DNA of 64,000 nt from Obelidium mucronatum (GCA_025765595.1 JAIVFH010000029.1:186001-250000), one strand, 5' to 3'; counted from the first letter of the stretch, positions 1 to 9,936 are shown. Notes: generated from the sequence alone by a model not told the origin. Numbers and translations: made by a program.

Positions 1-1
1 T

Positions 2-325
2 GGCGAAAATCAATTTACTTCCGAAAAAAAAACTCAACGCATGAAGGACGAAGGATCCCTTTTCGATGTTTACACTTCCCGTGCCCAAACTGGGGCATCC
101 AGCCGTGGACCTTTCACCGAACAATACGATTCCCACTCTGTTACAATACATCGCCCAAATAATGACACTAGTTACGCATCTGTTCCCACGCGTGGAATTC
201 ACGGCAGCATAAAAGAAGCCGCTAAAGCTGATACACATGTATCAGAAAATTTGGGTTCTGTTGTCTCTGTGTCCCCTCCTGCCTATAAAGAGTTTGACGA
301 ACCCGACGGAGAACGCAAAGTTTGA
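2..325 (+). CDS. Partial single-pass membrane protein paralogue, C-terminal tail only
   Basis: The frame is open from base 2, so the gene continues off the left edge. Only the cytosolic tail is visible. It has SLFDVY near residue 14, then a stretch matching the tail of the next gene in order: EQYDSHSV here against QLYDEHSV there, then SYAS against SYAP, and a closing SPPAYKEF against PPPAYNEF. This makes it a tandem duplicate of the gene at 508-1698. No domain of known function is visible. The first ATG in the visible frame, at 41, is internal when aligned with the paralogue and is not taken as the start. Confidence 0.7.
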   Translation, partial: GENQFTSEKKTQRMKDEGSLFDVYTSRAQTGASSRGPFTEQYDSHSVTIHRPNNDTSYASVPTRGIHGSIKEAAKADTHVSENLGSVVSVSPPAYKEFDEPDGERKV

Positions 326-455
326 ATGCCGTTTGATTAAATAAATTTGTTTTAAAGATAATCTAATCTTAATGAGAGTAGTAAAAGCTGGAATTTTTCT
401 TACTCTCTATTGATCTTTAACTGGACGTTTCAGTGGTGTATTAGGCTTGTGACGG

Positions 456-463
456 TATAAATA
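456..463 (+). promoter_or_regulatory. TATA box of the membrane-protein gene at 508
   Basis: TATAAATA lies 45 bases before the ATG at 508. That spacing leaves room for a short leader and supports 508 as the true start. Confidence 0.55.
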
Positions 464-507
464 GTTCGACAAGGGCAAATATTTTCATTTAAATCGAAAA
501 TTCAAAA

Positions 508-1698
508 ATGACTACAGACCCTTCCCGCACCTGTATGGATGTGCAGAGCACCTATGACTTTGCCAGAATCGATGCCATGAGTGTCAACAGAGATTCTTGC
601 TCTCAATTGGTCATGCAGCGAATGGTTGAAGCCCAGAAGGCCTGTGCTCCATCGACCGGCAGCTTCTTCACATTCAGCACACATACGGGCTCCTACATTG
701 ACCCTCCTTCATACCAGCAGTTCTGCTTGGAAAAGTACAACATGGCTTTGAACATCGCTGGTTTGCCTGTTGTTACGCCAATTGGATCCAACTCTGGATC
801 AAGCAACTCTGGATCAAGCAACTCTGGTTCAAGCAACTCTGGTTCAAGCAACTCTGGTTCATCCAACTCTTCGGACTCTGGATCAAGCAAGACTACCATT
901 CTGATTGGGGCTGGTGTTGGTGTGGTTGTTCTTATCGCATTGATTGCTTGTGCCTGTTGGTTCATGCGTCGCCCTTCGAAGAAGAACCCACACGTTGAAG
1001 TTCCTCCTGCTGCTCCTTACCAGCAGTTTAATCAACAGCAAAATGGAGGCGTCTACTACAGCGACCCACAACCACATCAACCACCCCAACCTTCGTACCA
1101 ACCGCAACACATCGACGACAGCCCAATTATCCTCCCAGGACATGAAAGACTGCAACCGCAATTCCAGCAGCCTGGCGGCAGCTTGTACTCGTCTCAACAA
1201 TCCTTTGACGACCTGTCGTCAAGACAAGCAGCAGACATGTACGCCCCCATCGAACTTCCATCAACCCCTCCTGTTGTGAGCGCATATCCATCTGCCTCGG
1301 AAGAAAAGAGATCTCATCGTTTGAACCATGATGGAACGCAAGCGTCTGTTTTTGATGTTTACGGCAATACTCCAACGGCAGCGGCAGCGGCTTCTTCCCG
1401 CAGTGAGCCATCTATCCAACTCTATGACGAACACTCTGTTTCAATTCATCACTCGAATGATAGTGCCAGTTACGCCCCTGTTCAAGTCCCTGTTCCAAGA
1501 GTTCATAGTGCGAATACTGGTTCTGCCTACGCTCCAGTTACGGGTGGTGATACTATTGAGCTAACTTCCGTCGGATACGACGAAAAACGCAGAGAAGCTG
1601 AAAGTCAAGCTGCAAACAATTTACTGTCGGTTGGTGCTTCTGTCGCACCTCCGCCTGCGTACAACGAGTTTTGGGCTGAAAATGAACCAAAGCGCTAG
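508..1698 (+). CDS. Single-pass membrane protein with Cys ectodomain and SFxDVY-type tail
   Basis: This is a 396-residue protein of a local tandem family; I do not recognise the family. The N-terminal ~95 residues hold spaced cysteines (about residues 9, 32, 46 and 73). A run of five-residue NSGSS repeats follows at about 94-122, then one membrane helix at about 131-153 ending in basic residues. The tail is rich in Gln, Pro and Ser and has a VFDVYG motif. No classical signal peptide is seen, so the N-terminus may be exported by the membrane helix itself, or an upstream exon is missing. The TATA box at 456 favours the start used. Neighbours on both sides are paralogues. The topology suggests a surface sensor or adhesin-like protein; that is inference. 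Confidence 0.75.
   Translation: MTTDPSRTCMDVQSTYDFARIDAMSVNRDSCSQLVMQRMVEAQKACAPSTGSFFTFSTHTGSYIDPPSYQQFCLEKYNMALNIAGLPVVTPIGSNSGSSNSGSSNSGSSNSGSSNSGSSNSSDSGSSKTTILIGAGVGVVVLIALIACACWFMRRPSKKNPHVEVPPAAPYQQFNQQQNGGVYYSDPQPHQPPQPSYQPQHIDDSPIILPGHERLQPQFQQPGGSLYSSQQSFDDLSSRQAADMYAPIELPSTPPVVSAYPSASEEKRSHRLNHDGTQASVFDVYGNTPTAAAAASSRSEPSIQLYDEHSVSIHHSNDSASYAPVQVPVPRVHSANTGSAYAPVTGGDTIELTSVGYDEKRREAESQAANNLLSVGASVAPPPAYNEFWAENEPKR
790..870 (+). repeat. 15-nt coding minisatellite (NSGSS repeats)
   Basis: The unit AACTCTGGATCAAGC repeats about five times with few changes. It encodes an NSGSS linker between the cysteine domain and the membrane helix. Confidence 0.8.
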
Positions 1699-1819
1699 TT
1701 TTTCTTTCGATCACTATACGTATATGAAACTTGTTTTACCTCCCAATAAAGGACTAGCGAGGTTTGATTAGAAGGTGATTGCAAATTTTGTGAAAATATT
1801 GTAGGCTTGGTTGGCAACA

Positions 1820-3600
1820 ATGAGTTGTCCATCACGCCTCACGACCTACGTAAGAGCCGGCAGGAGAAGAAATCCGATTGATCTAACCGAAAGGATCTAG
1901 AAAATGGCCAGGCAGAATGCGCTCGATACATGCACCAAGTACAACTCAGCAAACGGTAGTCCCTGCTATTGCACCAACGGCGTTATGAAAGCAATGGTGC
2001 CCTTCTTCAACGACTGCTATTCAAGCGGGCAGTTTAGATCACAGGATGCCTACTACAGCAGCCCAGACACCTTCCAGCGATACTGCTAGTGAGTTTTGCT
2101 CAATTTAATCAAACTCCAGCAGACTTACATTCACCTTCTTCTACCAGCACCCTTGGGATTCCTCTTGCGATTGCTGGAACTTCTTCAAAGACGACGCAAA
2201 AACCTCGAACAACAGTAGCGGCTTCTCCTAGCGGTGGTGGTGGTGGCGGTAATGGCAGTGCTTCGTCGCAAGTCAGTGGAAACAGTGAACCCACAAATGT
2301 GAATGAAGAAAGCGAATTATCGTCGGGAACTGATTCTGGCTCAGCAGTGAGCACTCAGAATGCAAGCAGGACTTCGACAACATCAGCGACTCCAACAGCC
2401 ACTACAACTGACCTGGAAAGTACCGGTTCACAGGGAACTCCTCTTGGAATTCCTATTGCGGGCTGGGTTGGAATTGGGGTCGGTGCACTAGTGGTGTTGC
2501 TGCTATTATGTCTGTTTGTCACTCGCTTGTGCAACAAAGCTCGACGTAACCGAAACTCGAATTCAAACGAACTCTATAACGGAAGTAATGATTTATCTGT
2601 CACTGCCAACAATACGACTGCCTCTCGAACCCGTGATGTTGGAGGAGTCTACAACTCCACCCAAGGCGAGCGAGAATCACAACCAAAGCAACCTCCTCGG
2701 GCCTTCCAACCAAACCAAAATATCGGATCTTCTCAAACCAATGGAGCCATACAGATGAGGGAAGTTGGGAACACCGGATTTGACATGCCTCCAGCTACAG
2801 CTGCATTTGCAGCCACAGCCGCTGTTGAAACAACTAAATCAAACAAAAAGGAACCGACTCGCTTGATTGACTTGGATGATGATGAAAGAAGTATTACATC
2901 TTCTCAACAAGCTCCTTCATTCTTTGACGTCTACAGCAACCCAACTGCCACAACGACTGTTGGCCCTGCATATAGTAATCCATCCCTTGGACAACCTTAC
3001 CAACATCGTGCCAGTATGCCATACGCGGGAACGCCATTGGCGAATAGCTCATTCCCGAATTCAAACGAAAGTTACCGACCTGCTAGTTTGCCACCCGTCC
3101 CAGCATTTGACTCTGTCTACAACCAGCCAAAGCCAGCCGTTCTTGAAGCCAACAACCAACAGCATCGAAACTCGTTTGCTGATGCATATGGTGGGCCAGT
3201 ACAACGCCCCGTCAGCCTCCAACAAGCCGTCCTAGTTCAACAACAGCAACAGCAACAAATTCGCCATTCTTACGCCGGAGCAATTGCCGCGCCTATTCTA
3301 CCAAACCAAGCAATGACAAGTGATCCATTCGATGATTCCTCCAGCTCTTCAGGCTACAATATGCGCCCCACATCTTTTGCAGAGGCATACAGTAAACCAA
3401 TCAACCGCGATTCCTTCACACAGCACCGAGGATCAAATCCATTTGATGATGCGGAGGCGGCACAAAAGACTGGAGAACGTAGACAGAGTTTTATGGATGT
3501 GTATAGCCAGCAGCCATCATCATCATCATCATCTGGGACGAATCTGCAAAGTGGGAATCCGAGACGTGACTCCTTTGTTGATGTGTATGGAAACTTGTAG
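1820..3600 (+). CDS. Single-pass membrane protein with multiple SFxDVY tail motifs
   Basis: Proposed exons are 1820-1849, 1901-2088 and 2148-3600. Intron 1 runs GTAAGA to CTAG with a TCTAAC branch site; intron 2 runs GTGAGT to CCAG. Both keep phase. The N-terminal part is cysteine-rich and ends FQRYC, matching the YQQFC of the previous paralogue. A Ser/Thr-rich stalk follows, then one membrane helix with basic residues after it (Cys-Asn-Lys-Ala-Arg-Arg). The long cytosolic tail carries at least six related motifs: FFDVYS, FDSVYN, FADAYG, FAEAYS, FMDVYS and a final FVDVYG just before the stop. Poly-Gln and poly-Ser runs lie between them. The function is unknown. The repeated aromatic/Asp/Tyr motif looks like an array of docking sites, which is inference. 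Confidence 0.72.
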
Positions 3601-3726
3601 GAGCCCAAGTCTATTCAATGTTCCATCATCTCCTCTTTTTTTTTGGCTTCCTTTGCGTTGAAATATATTAGATTTTCGTTTAATTTGCTGTCTGTTCCTT
3701 TTTTTTTGTGACAATTCAGTTGAAGT

Positions 3727-5168
3727 ATGCAGGCAAAGAAGGTCCATCCCATATCTACCCGTGAATCCTTGGTCGATCACGAAAACACTCCTTCGAGACT
3801 ATCGCAGTGCAGTATGTGAATCGAGAACACAAAAATCCGGGGGGGCGCAGTCAAAAAATAATCAACGTTTTGGAAATAACTGACAGGTCGATCATGGTCG
3901 CAATCCCACATATCGGCCTTGAAAATATTTGTAGGGACTTGGAATATGAATGGAAAGGTAAACTTGTCTTTTTTTTTCCAAGAAAACACTTGATAACACA
4001 TGATTTATCCGTTTTTACTGGGGGAGAAAGGTTCCAAAAGCAAAGACTTTTCCGTTCAACGAGCTACAAGTAACGTCAAAACCTTCAATTGATTCTTCAT
4101 CAAAGCGATCGTCCATCATATCATCTGATTACGCCGGAGAATACCCGTACAATATTATTGCGATTGGGTGCCAAGAAGCACGGCACACTCAAAAATTCAA
4201 AAGATGGCTTGACGGGTGTATCAAGGAATACGAAGAAGGAGGATATCGCCTCGCCAAACTTGTGAAAATGGGAAGCTTGTCTCTGATTGTCTTGGTCGCC
4301 TGGTGGATGTTGACTGGTACAAAAAAACAGAAATCTTTCACTTGTTTTTATTGAAACCACTCCTTTCAAGAAAAGGCATTCAGATACAATTTGGAAACGC
4401 GACCAAAAACATGTTCAACAGAATTTTTGGAAACAAGGGAGCAACCTACGTTCGAATAGAATTCAAAGGCATGTCTTTGCTGTTTGTCAATTGTCACTTT
4501 AGTGCACATCAAGAAAAGGTTTCGGAAAGAAGAAAGGATTATCTGAAGCTGAGCGCTATCATATCGAAACGATTTCCAGTGGGAATACCACCGCCGCCTC
4601 AGTCTCCTTCAGCGACGAGCGATGATGCTGGGATTATTGATCAATTTGACTGCATGTTTTGGCTTGGGGATTTGAATTATCGGGTAAACGGCACAAGGAG
4701 AATTGTTGATGCTTTAATATCCCGGAAAGATCAAGATGTGAGACTGTCTTTTTTTTTATCAGATTTATCAAATGTTTTTTTTTTTTTTTTTAATTGTGAT
4801 ACATTCAGATCATGCTGGGAAACGACCAACTGTCACTAGAAATGAAAAAAGGCCATGTACTCTCTGGATTTCATGAAGCAGCTCCGATATCTTTTCCGCC
4901 AACATTCAAGTTTGACGTGTTCAAAACGAAAAGACTCCAAGCAAAAAGGAAGCAAGTTGATATTTTGGAAAACAATGAAGAAGGAGTCAAAACACCAATC
5001 AACGTGTATGATACAAGCATTAAATCAAGGATTCCTTCATGGACGGATCGAATCTTGTATGCAAGTCGCAAAGATGGGCGTGTGACGTGCAGTAAATATG
5101 ACAGTGAAATGGGAGCAATGGAGTCCGACCACAAACCAGTGTTTGCCCTTTTTGATGTAGCAATATAA
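3727..5168 (+). CDS. Inositol polyphosphate 5-phosphatase catalytic-domain protein
   Basis: The IPPc fold motifs appear in order across exons: FVGTWNMNGK at the start, IIAIGCQE, GNKGAT, VNCHFSAH, WLGDLNYR, then PSWTDRILY and SDHKPV near the end. The Asn/Glu metal site and the WxGDLNYR and SDHKPV catalytic motifs are all present. Enzymes of this family remove the 5-phosphate of phosphoinositides or soluble inositol phosphates. Exons are 3727-3811, 3887-3957, 4031 to about 4308, about 4371-4737 and 4809-5168. Introns 1, 2 and 4 are clear and phase-correct. The third splice, between about 4289 and 4383, is not resolved: the frame must change there, but no strong GT donor fits. The product is short, about 390 residues, and has no SAC or other extra domain. 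Confidence 0.88.
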
Positions 5169-5259
5169 TCAAAATTTTCCAAATGCTGTTTTTTTTTGTT
5201 GTTGTTTTGAAGTTCACGTCATTGTTTTCTGATTGGATATTCCGATAATTTTGACAACA

Positions 5260-6323
5260 ATGTACGCAGAACCTCAATCCGACAACCCCAGCTCCACAGA
5301 CGAAACATCATCAATCACTCCAACTCTATCAAATCATCCCCATGAACCATTGAGTCGACAACATAGCCGTCCTCAACCAACCCATCTTGCCAGCTTGCAA
5401 CTGAATAACCTCAGCCAACTCGCGTTCGGCCCATCGTCATCACCCAGCTCTGCAACAGCAGCTTCTGCACGCTCGCCTGATCCCACACACGATGACACGT
5501 TATCGGATGTTCTTGAAAAGAATCGCGAATGGTCGAATCTTCAACAAGTTACAAATCCTGGGCTTTTTGAGAAATTGGCATTGAAACAGCAGCCAGAGAT
5601 CTTATGGATAGGTAAGAGGAGATGCAGTGATGCTTTTATTCCATTGCCAAATTGACGCGTTGCACTTTGACGCCATCTTAAGGTTGCTCTGACGCACGTG
5701 TCCCTGCCGAGAATATCTGTGGTTTAGGACCTGGGGATTTATTTGTTCACCGCAACATTGCAAACGTTGTTGTACATACAGACTTATCCATGCTCTCTGT
5801 GTTGCAGTATGCTGTTGATATTTTGAAAGTCAAGTATATCGTTGTTTGTGGTAGGATGCTGATCGGCAGCGATGATCCACGTTTTCAGTTTCTAATTTGA
5901 GGTTTCTAATTAGGACATTATAAATGCGGGGGTTGCATGTCTGCCATGTCGAATAAGCAGTTTGGGTTGATTGATAACTGGTACTACACAAACTGGTTTT
6001 TTGGTTTTTTGATGCGATGAAAATTAAGGGCGCGTCCCAAATTTTTTTTTTTTTTTGTTTTAGGCTGCGAAATATCAAAGATACATACAGCGCCAATGCG
6101 GAGCGTTTGGAAGCGCTTGATGAAGCTGAGCGGGGAGATGTCTTGGTAGAACTGAATGTTGCCAAGAGCGTCTACAATTTATGCCATACAACAATAGTGC
6201 AGAACGCATGGGCGAGGGGTCAATATTTGAGTATACATGGTTGGGTTTACCGGTTAAGTGACGGCCGCCTCGAGTAAGTATTGGGAGCACTTTCAAAGAC
6301 CAGAACAGACTATCTGACCAACC

Positions 6324-6370
<47 letters not shown>

Positions 6371-6727
6371 CGTAGGGATTTGCAACTTTGCATCAATCAC
6401 AAGGAGGAAGTAACATCGATTTATTCCTATGTAACCAATACCGGAATCCACAATGCAGCACGTCGAGGAACCTCTGTGGATCGCTTCAACTTCCCTCCAC
6501 CGCGGTCTCCAGGGTTATCTGTTTCCAAGGAGCAGCAGCAGCAATGTATTCCTCAAAGTCCTTTGGCCACGGTGTTTGCTTCTCCGCCTGCGATTCGTTC
6601 AAGCTGTAGTGGGACAGCAGCAGCAGCAGCAAAAGGCTGTTCTTCTGCTGCTGCGCATTGCGAATCGCCTTTATTGGAACGGCATCATCTTCCAAGTCGA
6701 ATGACAGAACTCAATTTGGATCAGTAA
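5260..6727 (+). CDS. Beta-class carbonic anhydrase
   Basis: This zinc enzyme hydrates CO2 to bicarbonate. Exons are 5260-5611, 5683-5850, 5914-5980, 6064-6273 and 6376-6727; every join keeps phase. The zinc ligands are in place: CSDAR at the exon 1/2 join (Cys, with the Asp-Arg dyad) and HYKCGGC after intron 2 (His and Cys). The HRNIAN stretch and the closing [13 protein letters not shown] segment are also typical. The N-terminal ~90 residues are Ser/Pro-rich and unlike the core; they could be a targeting or disordered region. The C-terminus has an extra tail of about 100 residues with Gln, Ala and Cys runs, which beta-carbonic anhydrases usually lack. Intron 4 contains a 41-base poly(A) tract. 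Confidence 0.93.
6325..6365 (+). repeat. 41-base poly(A) tract inside an intron
   Basis: An uninterrupted A run lies in intron 4 of the carbonic anhydrase gene, on the sense strand. The exact length may be unreliable in an assembly. Confidence 0.9.
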
Positions 6728-6787
6728 TAAAAATAAATAGGACTTTAAAAAAAAATAAATCAATTTAAATTATAAAAAAAATCAATA

Positions 6788-7331
6788 ATGGGGCGACGAA
6801 CAACCGACCCGCGCCGCCCTGAAGGTACCTCCACCACACCACCCCATCAGACTTCTGATGAATTCCTTTTTTATTTGGTACCCGTGGGCATGGAATCTCT
6901 ATTAAAACCAACCACCACCAAATATATCAGCTGTCATCCCATACAAACAACCCAAGATATCCGCTGAAGACGCAGATCCCGACTTTTTCGGATTACTTTC
7001 ACTTCTTGGCGCTTTCGCTGGACTTGGTTAGTTAGTTCTGGGAGACCGAATCCTACCTATATTATACCTGGTCCACGAAACACAATTTGCTTAAAAAAAA
7101 AGGAAACTCTTGAAACTAGTCTTTCGCCAAAAGTACGCAGTTTGGATCTCTCTGACAAGTGCAATCATTTCGCAGTTGACGGGGAAATTGACTGAACGCG
7201 AACATCGACAAGGAAGTGGGACAATTGCATTCACGTGTATGGGTGTCTTGATGCTGTACCTACAACTGCTTCTCAAGAATACGAATGACGCAATCGTGGC
7301 AGAGAAGGAGGCGTTGGCGTTGGGGAAATGA
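6788..7331 (+). CDS. Asterix-type small ER membrane protein (WDR83OS family, PAT complex)
   Basis: Exons are 6788-6824, 6931-7026 and 7120-7331, all phase-correct (GTACCT..TCAG and GTTAGT..CTAG). The first two exons are too short to stand out as open frames. The product is about 114 residues. It begins with the family signature TDPRRPE, then has DADPDFFGLLSLL leading into a first hydrophobic helix, a KYAVWISL segment, and a second helix (GVLMLYLQLLLK). The length (family about 106 residues), the DPRRP motif and the PDxxxLL step match Asterix, the partner of CCDC47 that guards polar membrane helices during insertion at the ER translocon. The C-terminal charged tail is a little longer than in animals. 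Confidence 0.85.
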
Positions 7332-7565
7332 GAAAGTTGTGATGTATTCCTTGTTTTTTGGAACTGCATAATTATGGCATTGCAGAATGGGTTTAAAATA
7401 AATTATATTAAGAATGCTGTATAGTTTGGTGATTGTTCAGTAGATTGCTCAATCTATTAATGCAAATAATCTAACAGTAAAGAACTGAGAACCAGATAAT
7501 TTCTTTCATTATGACAACGACGAAGTAAAATAAAAAAAAAACATTTATTAATTAAAAACAACAAC

Positions 7566-8219
7566 ATGCTTCAGAATCTAGTTACTATTGCTGCTATTCT
7601 ATTATGCCATTTCCAGCAGACGGTGACAGGGCATGCAATCCTTCTTGATCCGATCCCTCGAACTGGAATGGCGGTTGGAAATGGAATCAAATACGTGGGG
7701 AACATCACAAACTATATACCGGATCCAAAGTTTCCTGCTTGTGCGGAATTCCAGACATCTGGACCTGTCACGAAAAAGTATGTGGCTGGCGAGACTGTTG
7801 GTATCAAGTGGAAGAACACAATACCACACTCCAATCCACCGGGAGTGACGATTTCTATTCAATACGCGGTGGGGGGAGAGTTTGTAGTGTTGGCGGAAGG
7901 AATCGACGATGGACCGGAAGAAGCGACTATCAAACTACCCGCTGGAAAGAGTTCTCCAAGCGCAGTGTTGAGGTTCATGTGGCAAAGTAAAGAAGATGGA
8001 GGGTTTTACGTTGGATGTGCAGATGTGAGCATTACGGAAAGCCGGAAAGTATTGGTTGGCACAGATTCCAAGACTTCTAGTTTTGATGCTACTGGTACAT
8101 TTATGGGTTCTGTTCCAACCGAAATCATACAACGAGTTCAAAAATCTGGTGCATCAGTAGTGGGAGCCGTCGCCGTCAGTTACTTTATTGTTGCCACCTT
8201 TATTTTGACCCACTCTTGA
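7566..8219 (+). CDS. Secreted histidine-first protein, LPMO/BIM1-like, GPI-like tail
   Basis: This is a 217-residue protein with a signal peptide of about 22 residues. The likely mature N-terminus is HAILLDPIPRTG. A mature N-terminal His followed by a P-x-R motif is the hallmark of copper histidine-brace proteins: lytic polysaccharide monooxygenases, chitin-binding type-4 domains and the BIM1 copper proteins. Two cysteines (FPACAEF and VGCADV) could form a disulphide. The C-terminus ends in a hydrophobic stretch (SYFIVATFIL) like a GPI-anchor signal. A second brace His cannot be assigned with certainty; the His in TIPHSNPP is a candidate. The next gene is a paralogue without the GPI-like end. 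The choice between LPMO, BIM1-like copper protein and simple chitin binder is open. Confidence 0.7.
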   Translation: MLQNLVTIAAILLCHFQQTVTGHAILLDPIPRTGMAVGNGIKYVGNITNYIPDPKFPACAEFQTSGPVTKKYVAGETVGIKWKNTIPHSNPPGVTISIQYAVGGEFVVLAEGIDDGPEEATIKLPAGKSSPSAVLRFMWQSKEDGGFYVGCADVSITESRKVLVGTDSKTSSFDATGTFMGSVPTEIIQRVQKSGASVVGAVAVSYFIVATFILTHS

Positions 8220-8339
8220 AAGAAGAATAAAGTTTGATGTAATTAATGATAAGTTTTTTAATGATGATTTTTCCATGAATCCATTATCAACGCACACTCC
8301 CACAGTCACACTAATGAATGAACAAAAAAAGTCATTCGC

Positions 8340-8347
8340 TATAAATG
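8340..8347 (+). promoter_or_regulatory. TATA box of the second LPMO/BIM1-like gene
   Basis: TATAAATG lies 45 bases before the ATG at 8392, the same spacing as the TATA box at 456 from its ATG. It supports 8392 as the start rather than upstream in-frame ATGs. Confidence 0.5.
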
Positions 8348-8391
8348 CAGCCCACAATTCCACTTGTACCGAAGTCCAGAAAAAGCCAAAA

Positions 8392-9015
8392 ATGATGAAG
8401 CATCTCGTCTTCTTCCCGCTCGTTGCCGTGCTGTGGACGCAGGTGTCCTCGCACGCGGTGCTCGTTGATCCGGTGCCCCGGACAGGGATGGCCGTGGACA
8501 TTGGCATCAAGTACGTTGGCAACATCACGAACTACGTGCCGGACCCAGACTTCCCGGCGTGCGCCGAGTTCGCGACGGCGGGCAACACGACGCAGCGCTA
8601 CACGGCGGGGCAGAATGTGACGGTGCGCTGGCGCAACACGCTGCCGCACCCGAGTCCGCCCGGCGTCACGCTCGCGCTGCAGTACGCGCCCGGGACGCCG
8701 TTCGAGCTGCTCGCCGCCGGCGTCGACGACGCGCCCGAGGCCGTCAGCGTCGCGCTGCCGGTGGACAAGAGCGGCCCGCGCGCCGTGCTGCGCTTCCTGT
8801 GGCAGAGCGAGAGCGACGGCGGCTTCTACGTCGGCTGCGCGGACGTGGCTGTGCTTCCTGCGGGTCAGAGTATTGAAACTCCGACGACTACTCAAGTCAT
8901 TCCACCGGCCGTCGTCGCTCCTGCTCCAGCCCCTGCTCCTGCTCCTGCTCCGGCGCGCTTCCGTCCCTTTGGCGGAAACAACATTGCCTTCAAAGACGTG
9001 TTTCCCATCGCCTGA
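8392..9015 (+). CDS. Secreted histidine-first protein, LPMO/BIM1-like, soluble form
   Basis: Two ATGs (8392 and 8395) precede a signal peptide ending SSHAVL, giving a mature start HAVLVDPVPRTG nearly identical to the gene just upstream. The core aligns along its length (NITNYVPDPDFPACAEF, NTLPHPSPPGV, FLWQSESDGGFYVGCADV). The C-terminus differs: an Ala-Pro repeat linker and a short FRPFGG tail replace the hydrophobic GPI-like end, so this copy is probably soluble or wall-bound. Codon use is striking. Positions 8410-8860 are almost all G or C at the third base, whereas the paralogue at 7566 is ordinary. The two are clear tandem duplicates that have diverged strongly in silent sites. Confidence 0.75.
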   Translation: MMKHLVFFPLVAVLWTQVSSHAVLVDPVPRTGMAVDIGIKYVGNITNYVPDPDFPACAEFATAGNTTQRYTAGQNVTVRWRNTLPHPSPPGVTLALQYAPGTPFELLAAGVDDAPEAVSVALPVDKSGPRAVLRFLWQSESDGGFYVGCADVAVLPAGQSIETPTTTQVIPPAVVAPAPAPAPAPAPARFRPFGGNNIAFKDVFPIA

Positions 9016-9120
9016 TGCATCATCTTCATTTCAATCCCCTTCTGATCTACTTATTGCATTGCACTCACTACTCGATATTTTTAAATAAAAGAAAAAAGAG
9101 TTGATCTCTTGACAAAAATT

Positions 9121-9714
9121 ATGACAAGTCACGAGGGCACTGAGGACACGCTGCTGCTCCCTCAACCACCCCCGCCAGAGGACCTGACTGAACACCTTCT
9201 GCAACCCCTCTTATCGCAGCTCGATAGCGACTTTGAACTCGTCAACAGCAGAAACTACACCTACAACGCGATGGACCAAAGCACAAGCAGCTTCTGGACA
9301 ACCACTGCTACCACCACTGCAGCTGCATCGCACTCGAGTCCTCCAAGCGCCATCGGGTCTGACTCGTCAGTCTCTGTTTCCTCGCGTTTCTCAACAAAGC
9401 CAAAATCGCGTCAAACACACAGTTCAAAGATTTGGACTTCCATCTCTGCTGCTCTTCGCGACACTGAAGATGAGATTGAGTGGACAAGCGATGAGCAGAG
9501 AATTAAAAAAGAAAAAGAACTGAATCAAGATTTAGTAGTACAAGAAGAAGAAGAAGAAGAAGAAGGTGTGGGAATTGGTTCTGCAACTCTTTTTGCAAGG
9601 GCGGATGATGATTCTCTGTCTGAACGTGTCACTGCTGAACTCGTTGATGTTCCAATTCCTTCAACTTTGTTTGCTTCAAAGTGGTCGTACGATTGGGACT
9701 TGTCTTCAAGTTGA
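9121..9714 (+). CDS. Acidic, Ser/Thr-rich protein of unknown function
   Basis: The single-exon frame encodes 197 residues from the ATG at 9121; an upstream TTG in frame is not used. It has a Pro- and Leu-rich start, a Ser/Thr-rich middle, a basic patch (KPKSRQTHSSK) and a glutamate run near residue 145. The tail ends KWSYDWDLSSS. There is no signal peptide or membrane helix. I do not recognise it. The aromatic-acidic tail could bind a partner. The GC hairpin array starts 25 bases after its stop and would lie in its 3' untranslated region. Confidence 0.6.
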   Translation: MTSHEGTEDTLLLPQPPPPEDLTEHLLQPLLSQLDSDFELVNSRNYTYNAMDQSTSSFWTTTATTTAAASHSSPPSAIGSDSSVSVSSRFSTKPKSRQTHSSKIWTSISAALRDTEDEIEWTSDEQRIKKEKELNQDLVVQEEEEEEEGVGIGSATLFARADDDSLSERVTAELVDVPIPSTLFASKWSYDWDLSSS

Positions 9715-9738
9715 GTTTTGTTGAACACGCTTTCTCCA

Positions 9739-9936
9739 CCGCCGAAGGCGGGTCTTACCGCCGTAGGCGGGTTTCACCGCCGTAGGTGGGTCTTACCGCC
9801 GTAGGCGGGTCTCACCGCCGTAGGCGGTGTGTTCTTTTTTTTTTATTCATCCGCCGAAGGCGGATTTCCACCGCCATAGGCGGTGTGCTCTTTCTTTTAT
9901 TCATCCGCCGAAGGCGGGTCTTACCGCCGTAGGCGG
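9739..9936. repeat. Array of nine short GC hairpins, CCGCC-GNA-GGCGG
   Basis: Thirteen-base palindromes start at 9739, 9758, 9777, 9796, 9815, 9851, 9871, 9905 and 9924. The first five are spaced exactly 19 bases apart, as are the last two. Each is a five-base-pair stem CCGCC/GGCGG with a loop of GAA, GTA or, once, ATA. The copy at 9777 has GGTGG, which keeps pairing as a G-U wobble in RNA. Longer units with a T-rich spacer and TTATTCAT also repeat. The array lies between two genes on the same strand. Reading frames through it are not credible coding sequence. Confidence 0.92.
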
